This document shows, piece after piece, positions 1 to 5,712 of a DNA stretch of 38,160 nt; position 1 is the stretch's first letter, and each line of letters starts with the position of its first letter. The stretch comes from Candidatus Saccharimonadota bacterium (lineage in GTDB: Bacteria; Patescibacteriota; Saccharimonadia; Saccharimonadales; Saccharimonadaceae). Below the pieces are notes generated by a model. The model did no database searches. It saw only the letters and a program-made list of their open reading frames with translations, and was not told where the DNA came from. The stretch spans positions 1 to 38,160 of the forward strand of contig JAFRJE010000012.1 in assembly GCA_017432425.1 (NCBI GenBank), in the 5' to 3' direction. Made by a program: the position numbers and the translations under genes.

Positions 1-150
<150 letters not shown>

Positions 151-313
151 TTGAGAAGGATGTTAGGCGCTTTTCTTAGGAAAAGTAGCTAGGTCGGTCG
201 TAATTGTGTATGGTAAGCTTAGTACACAAGTTTTCTGGAAACAGATGCGACTTTGAGCTTAAGACTTTTGGATTTTCGGTGATATAATGCGCAACTAAGT
301 TGTTAAAATCTGG
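151..313 (+). other. 16S downstream spacer without tRNA or 23S
   Basis: This stretch lies where an rRNA operon usually has its internal transcribed spacer. I see no tRNA and no 23S start. It contains small dyads and an extended -10-like TGATATAAT (TATAAT at 283-288) with only a weak -35 (TTAAGA near 259, spacing 18). That box would start a transcript near 295 that runs straight into the terminator at 314-344. Confidence 0.6.
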
Positions 314-344
314 AACGTACTCTAAAGAGTACGTTTTTTGTTTT
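314..344 (+). terminator. Intrinsic terminator ending the 16S transcript
   Basis: A stem of nine to ten base pairs (314-322 with 327-335, AACGTACTC/GAGTACGTT) with a four-base loop is followed by a T-rich tail. It indicates that 16S is transcribed without 23S and 5S in this genome. Confidence 0.9.
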
Positions 345-369
345 GGGAAGGGAGCGATTCTGATTATGC

Positions 370-397
370 TTGAAATGGAACGGGGGGGGGGTATAAT
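370..397 (+). promoter_or_regulatory. Promoter with a G10 tract in its spacer
   Basis: TTGAAA (370-375) and a perfect TATAAT (392-397) are separated by 16 bases whose last ten are all G (382-391). The start of transcription would fall near 404. A homopolymer in the -35/-10 spacer is the usual arrangement of slippage-controlled promoters. The -10 box touches an ATG at 398, so that ATG cannot be used on the transcript; a GTG with a good ribosome site lies at 461. Confidence 0.75.
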
Positions 398-460
398 ATG
401 AGGGAATTAGAAACCTTAGGGTTTTTGTTCTTTAATTTTTTGGGAAAGGAGGCGAGAGAG

Positions 461-1354
461 GTGGGGCTGACGCAGATTTATACGCTTGACGACGAGGTTG
501 GATTTGAGCTGAACGACGGGACGGTTGTTAAATTTAAGTATGGTGAACATCAAGAGGGGCTAATTGGACTGCTAGCTAGATTAAGAGATGAATTGGGAAG
601 AGTACCGACTTTTGAGGACGCTTTAAATTATCCGAAGATGCCCCACCCGAACACGTTTGCGTTTTATTTTGGGTCGTTTGAGAAAGCGACAGAGAGGGTT
701 GGAGGAGTACGAATTGAGAGAATAGAGAAAGGAAGTGAGGATATGTCGAGAAGAAAGTGGACGCACGGCGAAATTATTTCGCTCGTTATTAAGAAAGAGA
801 AAGAACTGGGGCATTTTCCGACGCAGAAAGACTTGAACGACGACCCGGAGTTGCCGAACTATCAGACGATCGCGAATAAGTTCGGAGGTTTAAGGGAACT
901 GAAAGTGGAAGTTGAGGAGAGAAAGAAGAAGCTGGAGGCTATGGGAGAGAAATCTTTGGAGACTCCAGAGGAGGCGGCGGTACAGGCGATTTTGGACTTG
1001 ATTACTCCGCCGAAGAATACCGAGGGGGTTTCTGAGAGCGTTCCTGAAGTGGCTTCTGAGGAGGCGTCTGAGGTGCTTGAGGCGTCTGGGGTATCTGAGG
1101 AAGTCGTAAGTGAGGTTTCCGAGGAAGTTGTTGAGAGTGAACCGATAGCCGAAGAGGAGGCGAGCGAGGGAAGTTATGAACCGGAAGTTGTATCTGGAGA
1201 CGTCGAGGAGACGGAAGAACGCGAAGAGGATCGCAAAGAGGGTAGTGGGAACGGGGAGGCGAAGCCGATTCAGACAACTGTGGAAGTTAAGAATGATGAG
1301 GGGAAGAAAGTTGTTCGGATTGTTTTGAGCCTTGAGATTTCTTTCCCGACCTAG
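461..1354 (+). CDS. HNH-repeat-like putative DNA-binding protein with acidic tail
   Basis: I chose the GTG at 461 because AAAGGAGG (445-452) sits 8 bases before it; the in-frame ATG at 398 abuts the -10 box and would not be on the mRNA. The protein (297 aa from GTG) has two units of about 45 residues, at nucleotides about 557-700 and 770-915. Both have the pattern of homing-endonuclease-associated repeats: a helix, then ELGRVPT or ELGHFPT, a proline-rich turn and a final helix with FGSF or FGGL. Such repeats act as DNA-binding modules. A long low-complexity stretch of Glu/Ser/Val (about 950-1250) follows, then a short predicted strand segment. No nuclease motif is visible. The gene stands alone between two terminators. 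It could be a transcription factor or nucleoid protein; function unknown. Confidence 0.7.
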   Translation: MGLTQIYTLDDEVGFELNDGTVVKFKYGEHQEGLIGLLARLRDELGRVPTFEDALNYPKMPHPNTFAFYFGSFEKATERVGGVRIERIEKGSEDMSRRKWTHGEIISLVIKKEKELGHFPTQKDLNDDPELPNYQTIANKFGGLRELKVEVEERKKKLEAMGEKSLETPEEAAVQAILDLITPPKNTEGVSESVPEVASEEASEVLEASGVSEEVVSEVSEEVVESEPIAEEEASEGSYEPEVVSGDVEETEEREEDRKEGSGNGEAKPIQTTVEVKNDEGKKVVRIVLSLEISFPT

Positions 1355-1359
1355 GATTA

Positions 1360-1395
1360 CCCTCGATCAAAAAGATCGGGGGATTTTTTATTTTT
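1360..1395 (+). terminator. Intrinsic terminator after the HNH-repeat gene
   Basis: Stem CCCTCGATC/GATCGGGGG with an A5 loop, then a long T-rich run (1384-1396). It separates the first gene from the methyltransferase promoter immediately behind it. Confidence 0.9.
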
Positions 1396-1421
1396 TGAGG
1401 AAAGTTGTATAATAAATTTAT

Positions 1422-1952
1422 ATGGAAGATCGACGAAATTTGGTTGACGAATACAAGGGCATGACGAATGAACAAGTTTTTGAGGCGCTTGAACAAAAGA
1501 GAAGCGAGCTAGAGATTGCGATTGAGAACGTGAGTCATGATTTTAACGTTGGAACGATTGTTCGGAGCGCGAATAGTTTTAACGCGAGAGCAGTACATAT
1601 TATTGGGAAGAAAAAGTATAATCGGCGTGGGGCGATGTGTACAGACAAGTATTTGAAAATTTTTTATTGGGGGGATTATAAAGATTTTGTTCAAGACCAG
1701 CGAGAGCGAGGGCGGGAAATAGTTGCGATTGAGAATAATGTTCCAGAGGCGACGGGGCTTTTGGATAAAAAATTTGTTCAAAAAACGACGTTGCTTTTTG
1801 GGAGCGAGGGAGAGGGAATCTCTAAAGAGCTACTTGGGGAAGCGGATGACGTGAGACTGATTGAGAGTTTTGGTTCGACGAGGTCGGTTAATGTTGGGGT
1901 CGCGGCGGGGATTGCGATGTATGAGTGGGTCAGGCAATGCGTCCGAAAATAA
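1422..1952 (+). CDS. SpoU/TrmH-family RNA 2'-O-methyltransferase
   Basis: Transfers methyl from S-adenosylmethionine to a ribose 2'-OH of tRNA or rRNA. The three SpoU motifs are present in order: NVGTIVRSANSF (about residues 42-53), LLFGSEGEGIS (about 125-135) and the C-terminal SVNVGVAAGIAMYEW (about 158-172), which forms the trefoil-knot cofactor pocket. The length (176 aa) fits a bare catalytic domain without an RNA-binding extension, as in TrmL-type enzymes; the target nucleotide cannot be told from sequence. TATAAT (1409-1414) ends 7 bases before the ATG and there is no ribosome site, so a leaderless mRNA is expected. The next gene overlaps its end by 16 bases. Confidence 0.92.
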   Translation: MEDRRNLVDEYKGMTNEQVFEALEQKRSELEIAIENVSHDFNVGTIVRSANSFNARAVHIIGKKKYNRRGAMCTDKYLKIFYWGDYKDFVQDQRERGREIVAIENNVPEATGLLDKKFVQKTTLLFGSEGEGISKELLGEADDVRLIESFGSTRSVNVGVAAGIAMYEWVRQCVRK

Positions 1953-2779
1953 AAACAGAACCAAAAGTAAGGAAGAGGACTAGGCGTAAATTTAGGTTTA
2001 AGATAAATAAGGTTTATCCGTGGCTGAAGATTGCGTTGCCGATTTTGGTTGTTATTTTTGTCCTTTTAGGGGGGAGCGGGCTATTTTGGCAGAGGCTTAC
2101 GGAGGGGACGATTGCGCCGGCGGCGCCGATGAGTTTGCATGTAAAAGTTCCAGACAGGGTTTTTAGGGGGAATTTAGAGGGGAAGAAACTGATTGCGCTG
2201 ACGTTTGACGACGGACCGAGCGCGATAACGACACCGCAACTTTTAGACGTTTTAAAAGAGAAAAAGGCAGTAGCGACGTTTTTTGAACTAGGGAGAAACG
2301 CGGCTTGGAATCCGGAGATTGTTAGGAGAGTGGTTGACCAGGGGAATGAACTAGGAAGTCATACTTATTCGCATCAAAATTTAGTAATGATTAGTGAGAC
2401 AGCGGTTAGAGAAGATAAAAATGCGACGGATATGGCGTTTAGGGAGATAATTGGGACGGTTCCGACTTTGACGCGACCGCCGTACGGGAATTTTAACCAG
2501 AGGGTGATGGAAATTTTAGATACGCCGCTGATTTTGTGGTCGATAGACTCAAGAGATTGGGAGAGTAAAGATCCGGCAAAGATAAAGGAGATTGCGATTG
2601 GACAGGCGAGGGACGGGGCGGTTATTCTGTTTCATGACATTTATTCGACGACCGTCGAGGCGATTCCGGAAATTATTGACCGATTACGGGAGAAGGGGTT
2701 TGAATTTGTAACTGTAAGCGAATTAGCGCGATTTAAGGGGGTTGAAATAAAAAAAGGCGAGTACTACCGCGATTTTTGA
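1937..2779 (+). CDS. Membrane-anchored polysaccharide deacetylase (NodB domain)
   Basis: The predicted protein has a basic N-terminus (many Lys/Arg in the first 30 residues), one transmembrane segment (WLKIALPILVVIFVLL) and an outside NodB domain. All deacetylase motifs are visible: TFDDGP with the metal-binding Asp, HTYSH with two His ligands, RPPYG, the DSRDWE motif and LFHDIY with the catalytic His. Enzymes of this family remove acetyl groups from cell-wall or capsule amino sugars, such as peptidoglycan GlcNAc. The ATG at 1937 overlaps the methyltransferase by 16 bases; an in-frame ATG at 1925 would add four residues. Translation is probably coupled. The substrate is not determined. Confidence 0.93.
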   Translation: MRPKIKTEPKVRKRTRRKFRFKINKVYPWLKIALPILVVIFVLLGGSGLFWQRLTEGTIAPAAPMSLHVKVPDRVFRGNLEGKKLIALTFDDGPSAITTPQLLDVLKEKKAVATFFELGRNAAWNPEIVRRVVDQGNELGSHTYSHQNLVMISETAVREDKNATDMAFREIIGTVPTLTRPPYGNFNQRVMEILDTPLILWSIDSRDWESKDPAKIKEIAIGQARDGAVILFHDIYSTTVEAIPEIIDRLREKGFEFVTVSELARFKGVEIKKGEYYRDF

Positions 2780-2816
2780 TAAAAACGCTTAGAGGGGGCT
2801 TAAAATGCTTTCTAGG

Positions 2817-3050
2817 CTATAAACCAGGGAAGATAGATTTGATTAGGAGGGTCAGGAGGGTAACGTGGAGGTTGGTCATGACGAGGAAACCGATTCCGAT
2901 AAAGATTAGACCGAAGAGTTTTGTTTTGTCATAGGACGAGACGCCATGGGCAACGTTTTCGGCGATTTGGCGATAAAAAACGACAGTTGCGCCGCCGCCA
3001 GCGAAGATTAAGAGACCGATTAGAAAAGACGTTAGACTAAATTCCCACAT
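2817..3050 (-). CDS. Small two-helix membrane protein
   Basis: 77 residues with two hydrophobic segments (FLIGLLIFAGGGATVVFY and LFGLIFIGIGFLVMTNL) around a short polar loop that contains YRQIAENVAHGVSSYD. I know of no function; similar short proteins seem to be conserved in CPR genomes (recollection, not checked). On the minus strand the TATACT box, in the extended form TGCTATACT (3062-3057), ends 6 bases before the ATG, so the mRNA should be leaderless. It converges with the deacetylase gene; no strong terminator is visible between them. Confidence 0.75.
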   Translation of the reverse strand: MWEFSLTSFLIGLLIFAGGGATVVFYRQIAENVAHGVSSYDKTKLFGLIFIGIGFLVMTNLHVTLLTLLIKSIFPGL

Positions 3051-3075
3051 GATTTAAGTATAGCATAAAGATTTA

Positions 3076-3107
3076 AAATAAAAAAAGAAGCCTTTTTAGG
3101 CTTTTTG
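3076..3107 (-). terminator. Terminator of the tRNA-Ala/tRNA-Ile transcript
   Basis: AAGCCT/AGGCTT stem (3088-3093 with 3098-3103) with a four-base loop. On the minus strand it is followed by CTTTTTTT, the better of its two T-tracts, and it lies just past tRNA-Ile. Confidence 0.8.
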
Positions 3108-3120
3108 GAGGTTTTTTAGG

Positions 3121-3197
3121 TGGTGGGGATATGTGGGCTCGAACCACAGACCTCTACATTATCAGTATAGCGCTCTAACCAGCTGAGCTATATCCCC
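3121..3197 (-). tRNA. tRNA-Ile (GAT anticodon), CCA encoded
   Basis: Full cloverleaf on the minus strand: acceptor GGGGATA/TATCCCC, D-arm GCTC/GAGC, anticodon loop CTGATAA, T-arm TGTGG TTCGAGC CCACA, discriminator A and encoded CCA (3123-3121). 77 bases. It follows tRNA-Ala in the same transcript. Confidence 0.97.
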
Positions 3198-3215
3198 AGA
3201 TTTTTAACATTGAGT

Positions 3216-3292
3216 TGGTGGAGTAACAGGGATTCAAACCCTGGACCTCTGCCTTGCAAAGGCAGCGCTCTAATCAGCTGAGCTATTACCCC
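3216..3292 (-). tRNA. tRNA-Ala (TGC anticodon), CCA encoded
   Basis: Cloverleaf on the minus strand: acceptor GGGGTAA/TTACTCC with the G3-U70 wobble pair that marks alanine tRNAs, anticodon loop TTTGCAA on a perfect CTGCC/GGCAG stem, T-loop TTTGAAT, and ACCA at the end. First gene after the promoter at 3305-3333. The Ala-TGC and Ile-GAT pair is the one normally found between 16S and 23S. Confidence 0.97.
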
Positions 3293-3304
3293 AGCACAGA
3301 CGTT

Positions 3305-3333
3305 ATTATAGCGGATTTTTGATTTGAAAGCAA
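3305..3333 (-). promoter_or_regulatory. Promoter of the tRNA-Ala/tRNA-Ile unit
   Basis: Minus strand TTGCTT (3333-3328), 17-base spacer, perfect TATAAT (3310-3305). The tRNA 5' end is 12 bases past the -10 box. Confidence 0.88.
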
Positions 3334-3350
3334 GGGCTTAATTTTTTTGG

Positions 3351-3430
3351 GAAAGAAAATCGCTCTGGGGTCAGAGCGATCATAGGTCAATGCTTTAAGT
3401 AACCTCGCAGAGTTTTACTCAAAGTTACCC
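3351..3430 (-). ncRNA. Putative small RNA, about 75-80 nt, unknown family
   Basis: A self-contained transcription unit without a convincing ORF. The promoter on the minus strand is TTGACT-17-TAAAAT (3460-3432). The transcript would begin at GGG near 3430, contain a GTAAC/GTTAC dyad enclosing a GAG/CTC element, and end in a strong terminator hairpin: ATCGCTCTG (3380-3372), loop ACCC, CAGAGCGAT (3367-3359), then TTTTCTTT. I find no tmRNA, SRP or 6S hallmarks. The only ORF of note begins in the terminator. Confidence 0.65.
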
Positions 3431-3431
3431 T

Positions 3432-3460
3432 ATTTTATATCACAAGGCGAATTAAGTCAA
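3432..3460 (-). promoter_or_regulatory. Promoter of the putative small RNA
   Basis: TTGACT at 3460-3455 and TAAAAT at 3437-3432 on the minus strand, 17 bases apart. It is one of the closest matches to a sigma-70 consensus in the window. Confidence 0.8.
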
Positions 3461-3548
3461 CAGGGAAAGTAAAAGTTTTACGCAAGGGTGTGGAAAACAG
3501 GGGAAAAGGTGTTCGGTAAATTATAAAATATTTTTTAGAAAAAGCGTA

Positions 3549-3577
3549 TTGACAAAACTAAAGCGGTATGATATAAT
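3549..3577 (+). promoter_or_regulatory. Consensus promoter of the KGG-repeat gene
   Basis: TTGACA (3549-3554), 17-base spacer, TATAAT (3572-3577) preceded by TGA (extended -10). It is a full consensus promoter, so high expression is expected. The leader is about 40 bases. Confidence 0.92.
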
Positions 3578-3626
3578 GTCGGTAATGTTAATTTAAGATT
3601 GGTGGGCAGAAAGAATTTTACAGATT

Positions 3627-3830
3627 ATGGCTGGAACTAAAGCAGGTGGTCTCAAAGCTGCCGCGACGAACAAAGCTAAATATGGTAAAGAATTTTACGC
3701 TAAGATTGGACGCAAAGGTGGACAAAATGGTCATACTGGCGGTTTTGCAGCGAACCCGGCATTAGCGAAAATTGCTGGTGCTAAGGGCGGACGAATTTCT
3801 CGTCGCGGACCGGCGAAAAAAGAAGCGTAA
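3627..3830 (+). CDS. Small basic KGG-repeat protein
   Basis: 67 residues, rich in Lys, Gly and Ala, with repeated GxKGGxxG-like units: IGRKGGQNGHTGGFA and IAGAKGGRISRRG. These resemble the stress-induced bacterial KGG repeat (PF10685-like), found in small basic proteins of uncertain role, sometimes proposed to bind nucleic acid. The strongest promoter in this part of the window drives it and a terminator follows directly, so it is a monocistronic, probably abundant protein. The ATG has only a poor ribosome site (GGTGGGCAGAAAG some way upstream). The function is not known. Confidence 0.85.
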   Translation: MAGTKAGGLKAAATNKAKYGKEFYAKIGRKGGQNGHTGGFAANPALAKIAGAKGGRISRRGPAKKEA

Positions 3831-3856
3831 AAGGCGCTCCGCTTTCTAATATTAAG

Positions 3857-3886
3857 AAAAAGTCAGGCACATGTCCTGACTTTTTT
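3857..3886 (+). terminator. Intrinsic terminator after the KGG gene
   Basis: AAAAAGTCAGG/CCTGACTTTTTT hairpin with a six- to seven-base loop and T6 tail; the next TATAAT (3889-3894) begins three bases later. Confidence 0.93.
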
Positions 3887-3917
3887 AGTATAATTATGGC
3901 AAAGATAAGGAGGTCAA

Positions 3918-4259
3918 ATGGAGTTTAAGGAATATCAAGAGTGGGCGAAGAAGTATGATTTGTTTAAGCCGACGGGGAATTATAATACGGTTGCTTTTGT
4001 TGAGAAAGTTTTGGGGTTGACAGGGGAGGCGGGAGAGACGGCGGATAAAATTAAAAAGATTTTAAGAGATAAGGAGGGGGAGATTAAAGAGGAAGATAGG
4101 AAAGAGATTGTTAAAGAGTTGGGAGATGTACTGTGGTATGTGGCGGCGATTGCGACGTATCTTGGGGTTAGTCTTGAGGAAGTTGCGGAGGGGAATATAA
4201 ATAAATTAGAGTCGCGACTTAAGAGGAATTTAATCCATGGAGAGGGGGATAATAGATAG
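3918..4259 (+). CDS. MazG-like nucleoside triphosphate pyrophosphohydrolase
   Basis: Single MazG domain of 113 aa. The metal-binding signature is visible as GLTGEAGETADKIKK (ExxE, about residues 33-47) and KELGDVLWYVAAIA (ExxD, about 65-78). The family hydrolyses non-canonical or signalling NTPs to NMP and pyrophosphate (house-cleaning); substrate specificity cannot be read from sequence. A strong AAGGAGGT site (3907-3914) sits before the ATG, and TATAAT lies at 3889-3894, so this is a leadered gene, unlike many neighbours. It converges with the zincin gene, with one base between the stop codons. Confidence 0.9.
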   Translation: MEFKEYQEWAKKYDLFKPTGNYNTVAFVEKVLGLTGEAGETADKIKKILRDKEGEIKEEDRKEIVKELGDVLWYVAAIATYLGVSLEEVAEGNINKLESRLKRNLIHGEGDNR

Positions 4260-4260
4260 G

Positions 4261-4725
4261 TTAGGCTTTTAAGAGGTCACAGCGGGGGCAATGATAGTTC
4301 CCGTCGGGGGTTTCGAAACGGGTCATGCCGCAGGTTTTACAGAGAGATTTTTGGTTGAGCCAGTCGCGGTAGGTATCGAGTTCGAGATTGGCGAATTCAG
4401 ACGAAAAAGGGATTTCGAATTTTTCGCAGAGATTCTTAGTTTCTTCCCAGGCGGCGACTTCGATTTTTAAACGTTCGAGGTCGGTTAGATAAGAAAAATG
4501 ACCGAGGAGGGCGTGGGCGAGTTCATGACAGAGGAGGAGGGGGAAAGTTTCGGGAGAGGTTTCGGGGGGAAGATAATAGATAGTTTTTTTTGGGCGAAAC
4601 TTAAATTTCTTTCCGGGGCGGAAAGTCAGGTCGGGATAGAGGAAGCGGAGAGTATCTAGGAGAGTATAGGCGGAGGAGAGAGTTGAGGGTTCAGAAGATC
4701 CGCGGCTAGCGATTTCGTTTGGCAT
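4261..4725 (-). CDS. Zincin metalloprotease-like protein with C-terminal zinc ribbon
   Basis: 154 residues. The middle carries LLCHELAHALLGH, an HExxH zinc-protease motif followed by a helix with Glu residues (a possible third ligand lies in KIEVAAWEE). This resembles the ImmA/IrrE and SprT-like minigluzincins. The C-terminus has CKTCG and CPRC, a four-cysteine zinc ribbon. Together the two suggest a small cytoplasmic protease or a regulator with a nucleic-acid- or protein-binding ribbon. It is translated from GGAGG inside the end of the ROK kinase gene, which it overlaps by 20 bases, so the two form an operon. No cognate repressor (as in ImmA-ImmR) is seen beside it. Confidence 0.78.
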   Translation of the reverse strand: MPNEIASRGSSEPSTLSSAYTLLDTLRFLYPDLTFRPGKKFKFRPKKTIYYLPPETSPETFPLLLCHELAHALLGHFSYLTDLERLKIEVAAWEETKNLCEKFEIPFSSEFANLELDTYRDWLNQKSLCKTCGMTRFETPDGNYHCPRCDLLKA

Positions 4726-5590
4726 AGAGATAGCCTCCGTAGATTACGGATTCGAGCGGACGGCGCGCAGGAGCGATTTTAAGGCTGTCTAAGCGATTTA
4801 AAATTTCGGACGCATTCAGACTTGTCTTTTCGCGTTTCGACGCGTTAGAATGCGTTATTTTCGCTTCTAGGGCTATTTTTAGGACGGGGAGGAGCAGTTT
4901 TTTGCACTTTTTGATAATGAAGCCGACGGCACCGCCGACGATGATAACGTCGGGGTTTTCTTCGAGCAAAATATCGGGGAGACCGAGGGAAAGACGGAGA
5001 GAAATTTCGCGACGGGCGGATTTATTATGTTTAAGGTTTTTGACTGGAGTATCGTTAAAGGTTTCGGAGATTACTTTCGCGGAGGCGAGATCCTCCCATT
5101 CGGCGGTTTGTTTTTTATAAACGTATTTTTTATGACCAGGTTCAAAAGAGGCGGATTCGGAGAGAAGTTCGCCGTTTTTCGCAATACCGCCGCCGATACC
5201 GGTCGAGAAGGTTAGATAGACGACTTTTTTATGTTTATAGAACGAGGATTCGTAGAGAGTTGCTAAATCGGCGTCATTGAAGACGGAAATTTTACAATTG
5301 AACAATTTTTTTATAGGGGGGATTAGATCGATTTTTTTCCAGGGGAGATTTCCATAAGTAATTGAACAAAAATTTTGTTCTTTAACGATTCCGGGGACGG
5401 CGAGAACGACGGATTTGATTTTTTTACGTTTTTCGGGAGGAATGAAGGATTCGAGGTTTTCGGAATAGTATTCGAGAAAAATATCTTCGTTTTTTTCGGT
5501 TGGGAATTTTTTTGTTTTTAAAAGTTTCCCGCAACGAGAGAAGAGGGCGAAAAGGGTTTTTGTCGCACCAACATCAATCACAAAATACAT
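4706..5590 (-). CDS. ROK-family sugar kinase-like protein
   Basis: 294 aa with the actin-like ATPase fold of ROK proteins: DVGATKT (phosphate loop, residues 6-12), FNDADLATL (catalytic Asp), STGIGGGIAKNGELL and VIIVGGAVG. The EPGH histidine is present, but the CxCGxxGC zinc loop that normally follows is missing (KKYVYKKQTAEWEDLAS in its place), so it may not be a classical glucokinase or N-acetylmannosamine kinase. No HTH domain is present, so it is an enzyme type rather than a ROK repressor. GGAGGT precedes the ATG. The promoter is divergent from that of rpsA and fully overlaps it. Confidence 0.85.
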   Translation of the reverse strand: MYFVIDVGATKTLFALFSRCGKLLKTKKFPTEKNEDIFLEYYSENLESFIPPEKRKKIKSVVLAVPGIVKEQNFCSITYGNLPWKKIDLIPPIKKLFNCKISVFNDADLATLYESSFYKHKKVVYLTFSTGIGGGIAKNGELLSESASFEPGHKKYVYKKQTAEWEDLASAKVISETFNDTPVKNLKHNKSARREISLRLSLGLPDILLEENPDVIIVGGAVGFIIKKCKKLLLPVLKIALEAKITHSNASKREKTSLNASEILNRLDSLKIAPARRPLESVIYGGYLYAKRNR

Positions 5591-5613
5591 ATTTATACCT
5601 CCATTTTGAATTT

Positions 5614-5649
5614 ATTATACTTTACAAAACAGGGGGAGTAAAGTATAAT
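5614..5649. promoter_or_regulatory. Symmetric divergent promoters of the ROK kinase and rpsA
   Basis: Plus strand: TTTACA (5621-5626), 17 bases, TATAAT (5644-5649). Minus strand: TTTACT (5642-5637), 17 bases, TATAAT (5619-5614). Both lie in one inverted repeat, ATTATACTTTAC and GTAAAGTATAAT, so the -35 of each promoter touches the -10 of the other. RNA polymerase can hardly occupy both at once. Confidence 0.85.
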
Positions 5650-5712
5650 CTTTTCTATGTTTTAAGCTCAATGGACATCGAGCCAGAGTTTAAAGGAAGG
5701 AAAAATTTATAA

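Noticed and set aside
398-460. ATG at 398 as start of the first protein gene
   Set aside because: TATAAT ends at 397, so the transcript would start after this ATG. The GTG at 461 has AAAGGAGG at the right distance.
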